From the NCBI GenBank assembly GCA_963847085.1, contig CAWJYO010000010.1:186001-250000 (forward strand): a stretch of DNA of 64,000 nucleotides. The letters run 5' to 3'. The DNA is from Ilyomonas sp963847085 (lineage in GTDB: Bacteria; Bacteroidota; Bacteroidia; Chitinophagales; Chitinophagaceae). The notes beneath the pieces were generated by a model. The model saw only the letters and a program-made list of their open reading frames with translations. It made no database searches and was not told where the DNA came from. Both the position numbers and the translations under genes were made by a program. This document shows positions 37,283-46,901 of this stretch, piece by piece. Positions within the stretch are counted from its first letter, which is position 1. The number at the start of each line of letters is the position of its first letter.

Positions 37283-37756
37283 ATGGGTATTGAAATAGAG
37301 AAGAAATTTCTGGTGAAGGAGGATGCCTGGAATAGGGTAAAAACAAAAGGCCTATTGTACAAGCAAGGTTACATGATGCGTGATGAGGACAAAACCATCC
37401 GCGTGCGGCTTGTGGAAGGGGACAAAGGCTATCTTACCATCAAAGGGAAAAGGAGCGGTTTTTCCCGTCCGGAATACGAATACCCCATTCCTTTAAAGGA
37501 TGCAGAAGAACTTTTGCAGCAGTTTTGCGATGCCATCATCGTAAAGAAGAGATACAAAATAACAGTGCATGGCAAATACTGGGAAGTAGATGAATTTTTA
37601 GAAGACAATGAAGGCCTGATACTTGCCGAACTGGAACTCGCGGATGAAAGTGAAACCTTCGGCTTGCCCGACTGGATAGATAAGGAAGTAACCGCCGATC
37701 AACGCTATTACAATAGTGAGCTATCCGTTAACCCTTTTAAAAACTGGAAGCCATGA
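37283..37756 (+). CDS. CYTH domain protein (triphosphate tunnel metalloenzyme)
   Basis: Protein of 157 aa. It starts MGIEIEKKFLVKEDAW with the family ExExK signature (EIEKK) at residues 3-7. Further tunnel residues are in TIRVRLVEGDKGYLTIKGKR and YEVDEFLED-like WEVDEFLEDNEGLILAELEL. Bacterial members hydrolyse inorganic triphosphate or nucleoside triphosphates. The start at 37283 puts the signature at the N-terminus as expected. The stop overlaps the start of the CHAD gene (ATGA), so the two are translationally coupled. Confidence 0.92.
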   Translation: MGIEIEKKFLVKEDAWNRVKTKGLLYKQGYMMRDEDKTIRVRLVEGDKGYLTIKGKRSGFSRPEYEYPIPLKDAEELLQQFCDAIIVKKRYKITVHGKYWEVDEFLEDNEGLILAELELADESETFGLPDWIDKEVTADQRYYNSELSVNPFKNWKP

Positions 37757-38517
37757 AGGAGCAAAAAGAAAAAAAGCAATTGGATAAGCTTTGGAAGAGG
37801 ATGCAGAAGCGGTTTAAAGGCTTCCGAAACACCGGTCATACCGAGCAGTTGCACCAGTTTCGCATACAGGTAAAAAAGATAAGGTCATTCCTTACGCTGC
37901 TGGAAGCAGAGAAAAAGAACCGTGGACTACTCAAAGACTTTAAACCGGTAAAAAAGATTTTCAAATCGGCTGGTGTTGTACGCGATGCGGGTTTGCACCA
38001 TAAGCAGGCAGAAGAACACGGCATCCATTTGAATGGACGGAACCAGCAGGAAGAAGATGCGCAGCAAAAGGAAAGGGAACAACTATTCCGGCAAAACAAA
38101 AAGCATTTGCGTACAATGAAAAAGGTAAAAAAGAAGTTGCACCAACACCTTCATCCTGTTTCTAAAGCTGATATGAAGACATTCTTTCAAAACCAGATTG
38201 ACATCACAAATCGTTTGCTAAGCACCCATCACTTTACAGAAGAGCTGCACAACGGACGCAAAGCTCTGAAGCATTTGTTGTATAATGAGCAGGCGGTGCA
38301 ACAGGCATGGAAGAAAGAACAAGGCCTTGATTTTTCTTATATTGATGAACTGCAGGAAGCGTTGGGAAACTGGCATGATAACAAGCTAACACTCGACTAC
38401 TTCAACGGAAAGCTTGATGCAAAAGACATTGATGGCCTGACAACAAAAAAGAAAGCCCTGCAGGAAACCGTAGCCCAAAAAGCAAACGGCTTTTTACAAA
38501 GAATCAGTCATAACTAA
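37753..38517 (+). CDS. CHAD domain protein
   Basis: Protein of 254 aa with the conserved histidine alpha-helical domain: HTEQLHQFRIQVKKIRSFLT (about residues 25-44), VVRDAGLHHKQAEEH and LHNGRKALKHLLYNEQ, and a final helix region SYIDELQEALGNWHDNKLTL. It is very rich in Lys and Gln. CHAD proteins bind inorganic polyphosphate and are usually paired with CYTH enzymes, as here with a 4-bp overlap. The pair probably links to polyphosphate or triphosphate metabolism. It is cytoplasmic. Confidence 0.9.
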   Translation: MKEQKEKKQLDKLWKRMQKRFKGFRNTGHTEQLHQFRIQVKKIRSFLTLLEAEKKNRGLLKDFKPVKKIFKSAGVVRDAGLHHKQAEEHGIHLNGRNQQEEDAQQKEREQLFRQNKKHLRTMKKVKKKLHQHLHPVSKADMKTFFQNQIDITNRLLSTHHFTEELHNGRKALKHLLYNEQAVQQAWKKEQGLDFSYIDELQEALGNWHDNKLTLDYFNGKLDAKDIDGLTTKKKALQETVAQKANGFLQRISHN

Positions 38518-38717
38518 CTTCTCCTAGTGATCTATCTTTATGGAGATAAACCCATTTAAAATTATTATTTCAATTTGATTACAACGGCACGTTTTATGAA
38601 AAGCTGAATAGTGGGTTGCCGGATTGCGATACTATGTTAAACACACCATTTTAAAAACAATATCAAAATAACGGTAGCCTGCCAAATTGCAATTTCTCAA
38701 TTTAAAAGCTTTCAATT

Positions 38718-39875
38718 ATGCTGGCAATGAATTATCGTGGCCCGTTCAGAATTCGTGCAGACAAAAACAAACCTTATCCGGAAATTCTTCATCCGAATGA
38801 TGCCATTGTTCGGGTAACACGTTCCTGTATCTGCGGCTCAGATTTACACTTGTATCATGGATTGGTTCCCGATACCCGTGTGGGAATGACCTTTGGACAT
38901 GAATTTATTGGTATTGTGGAAGAAATAGGTTCTTCCGTACAAAAATTAAAAGTGGGCGATTCTGTGCTTGTTCCTTTTAATGTAGCCTGTGGCATCTGTC
39001 CGTTCTGCAAGCAGGAATTGTTTGGCAATTGCCATGAATCAAACCCTGAGGCAACCGCCGTTGGTGGCATTTTTGGCTACTCCCACACAGCCGGAGGTTA
39101 TGATGGGGGACAAGCCGAATACGTTCGTGTTCCTTATGCAGATGTGGGACCAACTATCATACCTTCCGACATGGATTTAGACGATGCCGTATTGCTTACT
39201 GATGTGTTCCCAACCGGCTACCAGGCTGCTGAAATGGGTGGCATAAAAACCGGCGATACCGTTGTTGTTTTTGGTGCAGGTCCGGTTGGAATTATGGCAG
39301 CCAAATGTGCATGGCTGTTTGGCGCAGCACGTGTAATTGTAATAGATCATATCGAATACCGTTTAGAGTTTGTTAGAAAGTATGCACAATGCGAAGCATA
39401 CAACTTCCGGTCTTTGGGAGATCCGGTTCTTTTCATAAAGAAAACAACAGATTATTATGGTGCTGATGTTTGTATTGATGCCGTTGGTTGCGAAGCTGCA
39501 GGCAGCGCTTTGCAAACCATCACCGGCAGAAAGCTGTTGTTACAGGCTGGCTCGGCCACCGCTTTGTATTGGGCGATTGATTCAGTAAAAAAGGGAGGTA
39601 TTGTTTCTGTGGTAGGTGTATACGGGCCTACGGCCAATTTAGTGCCGATTGGTAATGTTGTAAATAAAGGCATTACGATCCGTGCTAACCAGGCTTCCGT
39701 AAAACGTTTGCTGCCAAGGTTAATTGAGCATATACAAGCCGGTCGCATTAGTCCAAAAGAAATCGTTACACACCGTGTTCCTTTGGAAGAAGTATCTGAT
39801 GCTTATCATATCTTCTCTGCAAAGCTTGACAACTGTATTAAAACCATTTTGATTCCACCATCTGCGAGAGCCTAA
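38718..39875 (+). CDS. Zinc-dependent alcohol dehydrogenase (glutathione-independent formaldehyde dehydrogenase-like)
   Basis: Protein of 385 aa in the medium-chain dehydrogenase family. The catalytic zinc site is CICGSDLHLYHG and GHEFIGIVEEIG. The structural zinc site is CGICPFCKQELFGNC (four Cys). The NAD motif is VVVFGAGPVGIMAAKCAW. Length and the insertion after residue 240 (YNFRSLGDPVLFIKKTTDYY) fit the formaldehyde dehydrogenase-like subgroup rather than simple ADHs. It is followed 11 bp later by a membrane-anchored hypothetical gene, so the two form an operon. The physiological substrate is uncertain. Confidence 0.9.
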   Translation: MLAMNYRGPFRIRADKNKPYPEILHPNDAIVRVTRSCICGSDLHLYHGLVPDTRVGMTFGHEFIGIVEEIGSSVQKLKVGDSVLVPFNVACGICPFCKQELFGNCHESNPEATAVGGIFGYSHTAGGYDGGQAEYVRVPYADVGPTIIPSDMDLDDAVLLTDVFPTGYQAAEMGGIKTGDTVVVFGAGPVGIMAAKCAWLFGAARVIVIDHIEYRLEFVRKYAQCEAYNFRSLGDPVLFIKKTTDYYGADVCIDAVGCEAAGSALQTITGRKLLLQAGSATALYWAIDSVKKGGIVSVVGVYGPTANLVPIGNVVNKGITIRANQASVKRLLPRLIEHIQAGRISPKEIVTHRVPLEEVSDAYHIFSAKLDNCIKTILIPPSARA

Positions 39876-39886
39876 AAATTTTATGT

Positions 39887-40387
39887 ATGGAAAATTTAGC
39901 TGACAATTATAAACACATTCCGGGTTGGGGCATAGATGCTGATCCGAAAAATGAGCCAACCTATCCAATGAAACATTACACGGGTGATGACCATGAGCGT
40001 TTGAACTACAGCAGACCTCCGCTGCAACCGGAAACTGTGGAAGTACTCCACTCAAACGAACGCCCGAATCTAACAGCCGTGTTTGGAACTTCCTCTCCTC
40101 CTTCAGGCTTAAGTGGCGCCATACGGAGATATGCTTTTAAATACAGCGAAGGAAGCTGGGGGCACTGGCTGCCGCTTCTGTTTGCCGACCGGGTGAACAT
40201 GGTAGAAGGCATTGTGGATGATTTGATTCATGGCCATATTCCGAATATCTGGGCTGAAAAAGGCTATAATGCAGAATGGAAATACAATAAAAAAGGCTTA
40301 GTCGTAAAACTGGCAACTACAGCCGCTGTTGTTTTTGCAGTATCGGTATTGCTGTCGAAAAAGAAAAAGCGAAAGCTTCATTGGTAA
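39887..40387 (+). CDS. Hypothetical protein with C-terminal membrane anchor
   Basis: Protein of 166 aa, not a family I can name. The N-terminal about 130 residues are soluble (HIPGWGIDADPKNEPTYPMK; LLFADRVNMVEGIVDDLIHG). One transmembrane helix (VKLATTAAVVFAVSVLLS) is followed by a basic tail KKKKRKLHW, which suggests an N-outside or tail-anchored inner membrane protein. It lies 11 bp after the Zn-dehydrogenase gene and is probably co-transcribed with it. A terminator hairpin follows. Confidence 0.7.
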   Translation: MENLADNYKHIPGWGIDADPKNEPTYPMKHYTGDDHERLNYSRPPLQPETVEVLHSNERPNLTAVFGTSSPPSGLSGAIRRYAFKYSEGSWGHWLPLLFADRVNMVEGIVDDLIHGHIPNIWAEKGYNAEWKYNKKGLVVKLATTAAVVFAVSVLLSKKKKRKLHW

Positions 40388-40406
40388 TTTGAGAATTCAA
40401 TAAAAG

Positions 40407-40441
40407 AAACAGGCTTTTCTATCTATTAGTTAAGCCTGTTT
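40407..40441 (+). terminator. Terminator after the dehydrogenase operon
   Basis: Stem AAACAGGCTT (40407-40416) and AAGCCTGTTT (40432-40441) is followed by TTATA. It lies 20 bp after the stop of the hypothetical gene. Confidence 0.75.
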
Positions 40442-40646
40442 TATACACAAGCAATTGCTACTGGAGCTTTAGCTTTTATGCTGTTGTTTGTTTTTGCACA
40501 AATAAGTCATAATGCCATTGCGTGCTTATGCTCTGCAATAGGTTTGCCGTATCAAAACTTATAATAAAACAAACAAAAATTCAATGTTGTAATAGCATTC
40601 GATTCTATAATTTTTTACCTTATAAATTACTAGCAAAAACAAAAGT

Positions 40647-41134
40647 ATGTTTGATGAGAAACTGATTCAAAAAATAAAAGACCGTTAATCAAAAAAGAAG
40701 AAACGATTGCCGTTGCTGAAAGTGTTACGGCTGGTTTTTTACAGGCTGCTTTGGCTTCTGCAGAAAACGCTTCTTCCTTCTTTCAGGGTGGCTTAACCGC
40801 TTATAATTTGGGGCAGAAATGTCGCCATTTGAATGTAAATCCTATTCATGCAGAAAGTTGCAATTCTGTGTCAGAAAAAATGGCTGTTGACATGGCTCAA
40901 AACATTACGCATTCTTTCACCAGCAACTGGGGAATTGGCATTACGGGTTATGCCACAATCGTTCCCCAATCGCACAACGAACTCTTTGCTTATTATGCTA
41001 CTGTTTGCAATGGTAAAGTCATGTCTGCCAAAGAAATAAAAGTGGATAAAAACAAAACACCCGGGCAGGAAGTGCAGTTGCACTATGTAGAGGCTGTGTT
41101 AGCTGAACTGGCAACATTGATTGAATCACAATAA
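40647..41134 (+). pseudogene. cinA: CinA C-terminal domain protein (PncC-like amidase), frameshifted near its start
   Basis: The first codons read MFDEKLIQKIKDR from 40647. A missing T near 40686 then breaks the frame, and the body IAVAESVTAGFLQAALASAE onward continues to 41134. The body has the CinA motifs AESVTAGFLQ, GGLTAYNLGQK and GITGYA. Members deamidate nicotinamide mononucleotide (PncC) or are annotated as competence/damage-inducible. The restored length is about 162 aa, normal for the stand-alone domain. A homopolymer indel error is probable. Two dispersed-word copies (40487, 40633) lie just upstream. Confidence 0.8.
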
Positions 41135-41213
41135 TTAAGTAGCTCAGTTGCTCATTTCTGTAAGCGAAAAATGGTAATGAGGAAAGTTTGGAAATGCCTG
41201 ATAAATTTCTGTA

Positions 41214-41642
41214 CTAAGAATGGATATATTGATTTAAATGACTAATGGTTTGCTCCTGCGAAAGAATAGTATCTTTTACAACATCGGACATAGAGATAAT
41301 GCCTGACAATTTGTTGTCATCGAGTACTGGCAAATAACGCACATTGTTAGCCGTCATAAGTGCCATGCAATGGTCTATGTTGTCCTGTGAAGTAACTCTT
41401 GGCAAATCGGTAGTCATAATTTCTGAAACAGGCGTGCTTTCCGAATGTTTGTTTTCCAAAATTACCTTTCGCGAATAATCTCTTTCTGTTACAATTCCCA
41501 GGTATTCTCCATCCTGCATCACAATTACAGAACCTATGTTTTTATCTGCCATAATTTTCAATGCATCATACACTGTAGTTTGTGGTGATACAGAAACAGG
41601 AGATACATTTTTGCGGGACAAAACAGTATTTACGCGGTTCAT
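41214..41642 (-). CDS. CBS-domain pair protein
   Basis: Protein of 142 aa consisting of two CBS motifs. The first includes VSPQTTVYDALKIMADKNIG and GIVTERDYSRKVIL. The second includes MTTDLPRVTSQDNIDHCMAL and GIISMSDVVKDTI. Such stand-alone pairs bind adenine nucleotides and act as energy or redox sensors. No partner domain is fused. It faces the cinA gene 79 bp away. Confidence 0.9.
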   Translation of the reverse strand: MNRVNTVLSRKNVSPVSVSPQTTVYDALKIMADKNIGSVIVMQDGEYLGIVTERDYSRKVILENKHSESTPVSEIMTTDLPRVTSQDNIDHCMALMTANNVRYLPVLDDNKLSGIISMSDVVKDTILSQEQTISHLNQYIHS

Positions 41643-41767
41643 ATAGATAATTTTATGAAGTAGAAATAAGCAGACACTGAAAGGATAAAGTTAGCAGGAT
41701 TTATATCAGCAAAAACAAATTTTATTTTGCTCCTGCTTATAAATTTAAAAAGGGAAAAACAAGTGCA

Positions 41768-42094
41768 TTATTCATAACACAGGCTTGTAAGAAAAACATA
41801 CGGATTGACGGAGAAATATGTATCTATAGTTTGCGGACGTTCGCACAATTCAATGTCAATAAAAAACCTTGCCTGCATAATATCCCACATGTAAAGATTG
41901 CTTCCATCAGTTGTTGTATCCATCATTTCAGGAAGTGTTTCGCTAAGCCAGCCATTCCAGCAAGCTGCAATCAGTTGCTCAGCCTGCGAGGCATTTTTAT
42001 TATTTCCCGTTGCATCTTTATCAACCAACCCTCTTTTAGAAAAAGATGAATTTGCTATCAATAAAATTTCCTGTTGAATAGAATTCGTGTTCAT
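41768..42094 (-). CDS. Hypothetical small protein
   Basis: Protein of 108 aa starting at 42094 (MNTNSIQQEILLIANSSFSK). It contains LIAACWNGWLSETLPEMMD and ARFFIDIELCERPQTIDTYF. It has no signal peptide or membrane segment. I recognise no family. It lies in the 37-46 kb block with stress-associated genes, but nothing ties it to them functionally. An upstream 13-codon extension is possible but less natural. Confidence 0.65.
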   Translation of the reverse strand: MNTNSIQQEILLIANSSFSKRGLVDKDATGNNKNASQAEQLIAACWNGWLSETLPEMMDTTTDGSNLYMWDIMQARFFIDIELCERPQTIDTYFSVNPYVFLTSLCYE

Positions 42095-42348
42095 AATCTT
42101 GGTTTTGCTTTTATAGACGAAACTCAGCAGCAAAAAGTAATAAGATAAATAAAAAAGTTGAGTTAAACACTAAGTGCCTGGTTCAATAGATGCGTATATC
42201 ATTAATTAACAGCCATAATAAAATCACTTATCAATTATCCTTTTGTTTTGAGGTTATTAATAGCAACAATCTGTAACTAACTACTGACTTAAGCTGTTTT
42301 TTGCATAATGTTTGTACAGGGTTGGTGAACCCAATGAAGAACACTTAG

Positions 42349-44181
42349 ATGGACAACCTATATCAGCCCGTTGGCTCTTTTTATCATGATGGTAAGTGTG
42401 ATTTTGTTGTATGGGCACCTTTAAAAAACTCAATACAACTTGTTGTTGATTTTCCCTTTCTGCAGGAATACGAAATGCAAAAGGACGAAGCCGGTTATTG
42501 GAAAACAACTTTGCATAACGTTGCTCCCGGTCTGCGGTATTTTTATAAAATTGATAATACCATTGTTCGTCCTGATCCAGCTTCTGTGTCGCAGCCAGAG
42601 GGTGTGCACAAAGCTTCGGAATTGATCCAAAGAGATTTTGATTGGACAGATTATGAATGGAAAGGACTGCACCTTGACGACTTAATTATCTATGAAATTC
42701 ATACCGGCACTTTTACGCAGGAGCAAAATTTTGAAGGCATTATTCAAAAGCTTGATTATCTAAAAGAGTTAGGTATTAATGCCATCGAAATTATGCCTGT
42801 CGCTCAATTCGCTGGCAGCCGCAACTGGGGTTACGATGGTGTGTATCCTTATGCAACACAAAACAGCTATGGCGGTGCAAACGGTCTGAAAAAATTAGTG
42901 AATGCTGCGCACGAAAAAGGCATCGCCGTAATATTAGATGTTGTGTACAATCATCTTGGACCAGAAGGTGGATACCAAAGCGATTTTGCACCTTATTACA
43001 CAGCAAAACATAAAACGCCATGGGGCAATGCCCTTAATTTTGATGATGAATACAGCGATGGTGTTCGCAGTTATTTTTTGCAAAATGCATTAATGTGGTT
43101 AGACGAATATCATATTGATGGTTTGCGTATGGATGCTGTTCATGCGATTGTTGATTATGGTGCAAAACACTTTACACAAGTTCTGCAAAAGTTTGTACGC
43201 GAACTGGAAGAAAAAAGTGGCAAAACAAAGTTTCTTATTGCTGAAATAGACTTAAACAATCCCAGGTATATCAATCCTCAAAGCAAAGGAGGCTATGGTT
43301 TAGATGGTCAGTGGATTGATGAGTTTCATCATGCATTGCATACCGTATTGACGGGTGAAACCAATGGATATTACGAGGACTTTGGCAGCCTCTATTATCT
43401 TGAAAAGGCTTTCAGGGATACTTATGTTTACAACGGTTGCTATTCGCCGCACAGAAAGAAGATTTTTGGCGCCAGGGCAGATGAAAACCACTACAGGCAG
43501 TTTGTTGTTTTTGCACAGAATCATGACCATATTGGTAACCGTTTGCTTGGCGACAGGCTTACAACTTCCTTATCGTTTGAAGAGTTGAAATTGGCAGCGG
43601 CTGTTGTTTTTTTATCGCCTTATGTGCCTATGCTGTTCATGGGAGAAGAGTGGGGTGAAACAGCACCTTTTCTTTACTTCACCAGTCATTCAGATAAGGA
43701 GCTTATAAAGAGTGTATCAGAAGGTAGAAAAAAAGAATTTGCTCACTTTAAGTTTAAGGGAGAATTTCCTGATCCGCAGAGCGAAGAAACGTTTCAAAAA
43801 TCTATGCTGCAATGGGAAAATTGGGCAAAAACAAACGTTGTATTACATCAGTATTACAAGCATCTGATTTTACTGAGAAAAGAATGTAAAGCCTTAGGGG
43901 CAAAAGAGCGCGAAAGCATGACTGTATTTCCTGTGAAGGAAAGCAATGTATTAACCATCGAAAGAAAGGCCGGCACGCATTCTTTATTGCTTGTTTTTAA
44001 TTTCAATAAAGAAGTTTTTTCTTATGAGCTTCCAATTCAGGCAAGCTTTAAAAAGACCTTTGATTCTTCTTCCGCCGAATGGAATGGAAGCGGAGAAGCA
44101 ACGCCGGCCCTTGTTTCAGCAAACGAATCTTTTCAGCTCAATCCTATGTCTGTTCTTGTTTTTGAACCGGATAGCAAATAA
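42349..44181 (+). CDS. treZ: Malto-oligosyltrehalose trehalohydrolase
   Basis: Protein of 610 aa in GH13. It cleaves maltooligosyl trehalose to release trehalose. An N-terminal CBM48/E-set domain (DGKCDFVVWAPLKNSIQLV) precedes the barrel. Conserved regions: ILDVVYNHLGPEGGY (region I), GLRMDAVHAI with catalytic Asp (II), FLIAEIDLNNPRY with catalytic Glu (III) and FAQNHDHIGNRL (IV). The SRNWGYDGVYPYA stretch is typical of TreZ. The partner TreY is not in the window. The next gene is MalQ, 80 bp downstream on the same strand. A dispersed word at 43825 is read as AKT. Confidence 0.9.
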   Translation: MDNLYQPVGSFYHDGKCDFVVWAPLKNSIQLVVDFPFLQEYEMQKDEAGYWKTTLHNVAPGLRYFYKIDNTIVRPDPASVSQPEGVHKASELIQRDFDWTDYEWKGLHLDDLIIYEIHTGTFTQEQNFEGIIQKLDYLKELGINAIEIMPVAQFAGSRNWGYDGVYPYATQNSYGGANGLKKLVNAAHEKGIAVILDVVYNHLGPEGGYQSDFAPYYTAKHKTPWGNALNFDDEYSDGVRSYFLQNALMWLDEYHIDGLRMDAVHAIVDYGAKHFTQVLQKFVRELEEKSGKTKFLIAEIDLNNPRYINPQSKGGYGLDGQWIDEFHHALHTVLTGETNGYYEDFGSLYYLEKAFRDTYVYNGCYSPHRKKIFGARADENHYRQFVVFAQNHDHIGNRLLGDRLTTSLSFEELKLAAAVVFLSPYVPMLFMGEEWGETAPFLYFTSHSDKELIKSVSEGRKKEFAHFKFKGEFPDPQSEETFQKSMLQWENWAKTNVVLHQYYKHLILLRKECKALGAKERESMTVFPVKESNVLTIERKAGTHSLLLVFNFNKEVFSYELPIQASFKKTFDSSSAEWNGSGEATPALVSANESFQLNPMSVLVFEPDSK

Positions 44182-44261
44182 CATGATTTGCCATTCCCTT
44201 TCTTTAAATGAAAATTGTAGCACTACCAAAATTGTAGTGATAGCTTATGTAATGCAACTCT

Positions 44262-45827
44262 ATGAAACAAACATTGGAAAACTCAAGAAAAACAAAGCAC
44301 AACATCGCATTTTCTGACTTGAAACGCAGTGCCGGTATTTTGCTGCATATTACATCGTTGCCTTCCCTTTATGGCATCGGCGACATGGGACCTGAAGCAA
44401 AAGCATTTGCGGATTTCCTGTATCGAAGTCATCAAACCTTTTGGCAATTATTGCCCTTAAATCCAACTACAGCAAGCAATGGCAATTCACCTTACAGTGC
44501 GGTGTCAAGCATGGCTGGTAATCCATTACTGATTAGTCCAGATATATTAATCAGTGAAGGTTTACTGACTAAAAAAGAAGCAGCTCCTTATAAAGTAAAA
44601 GAAAGCGACAAAACAAATTTTGAAGAGGTAGAAAAAAACAAATGCGCCATCTTAGAAATCGCTTATTCTAACTTTTGTAAACATCCTTCATCAATTCAAA
44701 AAGAACTAAAAGAGTTTTGTAAAAAAGAAGCGTATTGGCTGAATGATTTTGCTCTTTATTCTGTCTTACAACAGGTGAATAAAAACAAACCCTGGTACGA
44801 ATGGGAGGAGCCTTTTAAACAACATGATGCAGAAGCCTTGCAGCAATTCGAAAAGGAGTATGGAGATGAAGTAAATAAAATAAAATGGCAGCAATACATC
44901 TTTGCCAAACAATGGAAGGAATTGAAATTATATTGTAATGATCTGAACATTCAATTGTTTGGCGACATGCCTATTTATGTTGGCTACAACTCATCTGATG
45001 TCTGGTCGAACCGCGATATTTTTAGTTTAGACGAAGAAGGCAAACAGCTATATGTGGCCGGCACACCACCAGATGATTTCAATGAAAATGGCCAATTTTG
45101 GGGCATGCCTGTTTTTAAGTGGGATGTATTGAAGGGCCGCAATTATGATTGGTGGGTTGGCAGGCTGAAAAAGAATCTCGAATTCTTCGACTTTTTACGT
45201 CTTGATCACTTCCGTGCATTTAGTGCTTACTGGCAGATAAAGGCGGGTTCGGAATCCGCATTAAAAGGAGAATGGATTGAAGCACCGGGTAAAGACTTCT
45301 TCTCACATATACAAAAAGAGTTAGGAGAGATGCCTTTTATAGCCGAAGACTTAGGAGAAATTAGCGAAGATGTTTACCAGCTACGTGATGCTTTCCAATT
45401 TCCCGGCATGGAAGTATTGGCTTTTGCCTTTGGTAAAGAGATGCCAACCAATGTACATATTCCGCACAATCACATTCCTTTATGTGTTGTGTACACGGGC
45501 ACGCACGATACGGACACAATTTTAGGTTGGTTTGCATCATTGCCCAGGGTGAGTAAAAAGAATTTGATTCGTTATACAGGCATAGAAATTAACGATTCAA
45601 ACGTTTGTAATCTTCTTTGCCGCATGGCGTATGCATCTATATCCAAACTGGTTATTTTACCTATGCAGGATGTATTAGAGTTAGGCGAAGAGGCTCGCAT
45701 GAATGTTCCTTCTTCAGCGGAAGATAACTGGACGTGGCGCATGACTTCAAAGCAGTTGAACAGCAAAGTTGAAAAGAAATTAAAAGAGTGGTGTGAGGTT
45801 TATAACCGGCAACCGCAATCATTATAA
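44262..45827 (+). CDS. malQ: 4-alpha-glucanotransferase (amylomaltase, GH77)
   Basis: Protein of 521 aa that transfers alpha-1,4-glucan segments between acceptors. Motifs: RSAGILLHITSLPSLYGIGD near the start, GDMPIYVGYNSSDVWSNRDI, LRLDHFRAFSAYW with catalytic Asp, and FIAEDLGEISEDVYQLRDAF with catalytic Glu, then YTGTHDTDTILGW. Length fits single-domain bacterial MalQ. With TreZ just upstream it probably helps recycle or elongate malto-oligosaccharides in trehalose or glycogen metabolism. Confidence 0.93.
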   Translation: MKQTLENSRKTKHNIAFSDLKRSAGILLHITSLPSLYGIGDMGPEAKAFADFLYRSHQTFWQLLPLNPTTASNGNSPYSAVSSMAGNPLLISPDILISEGLLTKKEAAPYKVKESDKTNFEEVEKNKCAILEIAYSNFCKHPSSIQKELKEFCKKEAYWLNDFALYSVLQQVNKNKPWYEWEEPFKQHDAEALQQFEKEYGDEVNKIKWQQYIFAKQWKELKLYCNDLNIQLFGDMPIYVGYNSSDVWSNRDIFSLDEEGKQLYVAGTPPDDFNENGQFWGMPVFKWDVLKGRNYDWWVGRLKKNLEFFDFLRLDHFRAFSAYWQIKAGSESALKGEWIEAPGKDFFSHIQKELGEMPFIAEDLGEISEDVYQLRDAFQFPGMEVLAFAFGKEMPTNVHIPHNHIPLCVVYTGTHDTDTILGWFASLPRVSKKNLIRYTGIEINDSNVCNLLCRMAYASISKLVILPMQDVLELGEEARMNVPSSAEDNWTWRMTSKQLNSKVEKKLKEWCEVYNRQPQSL

Positions 45828-45932
45828 AACAAGTGCGACGATAATACTAACCATGCTTCGCAAGAACAGTTTGTATTCGAACTGTAACAATAAATAGTAG
45901 CTTTTGTTTTGCCTTATTTTTTACTTATATCT

Positions 45933-46703
45933 ATGAACACAATCCAACATACAACCGTAAACGTATCTCTTATACACGAGGCTTTTTATATACCGCAGCT
46001 CCACCGCACACGTCGCATCTGGATGTATTATCCCAATGGTTATCATACTTCAGATAGGAGGTATCCGGTTATTTATATGCACGATGGTCAGAACCTGTTT
46101 GATGAAGCTACTGCCTTTGACAAAGAATGGCAGATTGATGAAACGCTGCAAAGCCTCGCTGCACAATGTATTGTGATCGGTATTGAAAACAGCGAACACC
46201 GTATGACTGAATACAATTGCTGTTATAACGAAGAACAAGGAGCAGGAGAGGGAAAAGCGTATCTTGATTTTATCGTTCACAACCTGAAGCCTTACATTGA
46301 TAGTCATTATAAGACAATTACCAGTAGAGAAAATACATACATGGCAGGCAGCAGTATGGGCGGGCTCATTTCTCTGTTTGGAGGTTTGTACTATCCTGAA
46401 GTATTTAGTAAACTGGGCATCTTCTCACCCTCCTTATGGATCGTGCCGAATGTTTTAGAGGAAATACAAGTACTGATAGAAAGTAACTATTCTTATTCGC
46501 AGCACCTGTTTTTTTATGGTGGTGCAAACGAAGGCGGCAATATGATTCAAAATATGTTAGATGTGGTTGAGATTTTGAAACAATATCCTCAATACACAAT
46601 GAGTGTGAACATAGATGCGGAAGGCGAACATTGCGAAACCTGCTGGCGGGATAAGTTCTCTAACTTTTATAATTGGCTTTTCCTTCGGCCTGATAAAAAG
46701 TAA
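45933..46703 (+). CDS. Alpha/beta hydrolase, esterase (YbbA/Fes-like)
   Basis: Protein of 256 aa. Family features are RRIWMYYPNGYHTSDRRYPV, IYMHDGQNLFDEATAFDKEW, the nucleophile in MAGSSMGGLISLFGG (GxSxG) and a late His in AEGEHCETCWRDKF. This is the esterase D or enterochelin-esterase-like family. No signal peptide with the start at 45933. Position after MalQ suggests membership of the same transcription block, though a 105-bp gap intervenes. The substrate is unknown. Confidence 0.85.
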   Translation: MNTIQHTTVNVSLIHEAFYIPQLHRTRRIWMYYPNGYHTSDRRYPVIYMHDGQNLFDEATAFDKEWQIDETLQSLAAQCIVIGIENSEHRMTEYNCCYNEEQGAGEGKAYLDFIVHNLKPYIDSHYKTITSRENTYMAGSSMGGLISLFGGLYYPEVFSKLGIFSPSLWIVPNVLEEIQVLIESNYSYSQHLFFYGGANEGGNMIQNMLDVVEILKQYPQYTMSVNIDAEGEHCETCWRDKFSNFYNWLFLRPDKK

Positions 46704-46901
46704 CTGTATCTGATGCGACTTTTAAATGTGCCAACTCTTCCCATTTATTCAACAAAACCAAACACACTATGTTTTCCTATACAGTTACTCATTTGAGAAC
46801 CGTTTTACTTACTCATATCAGGGTTAGAAAAATTTTTCTTTCAAACAATTTATTCATTTGTTCACGCATGTATCCTTTGGCATTGCCAATATCTTTTTCT
46901 T

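Noticed and set aside
41831..42049. Frames antisense to the small hypothetical gene at 41768
   Set aside because: Codon pattern and composition favour the minus-strand frame, and no family resemblance exists for the antisense frame.
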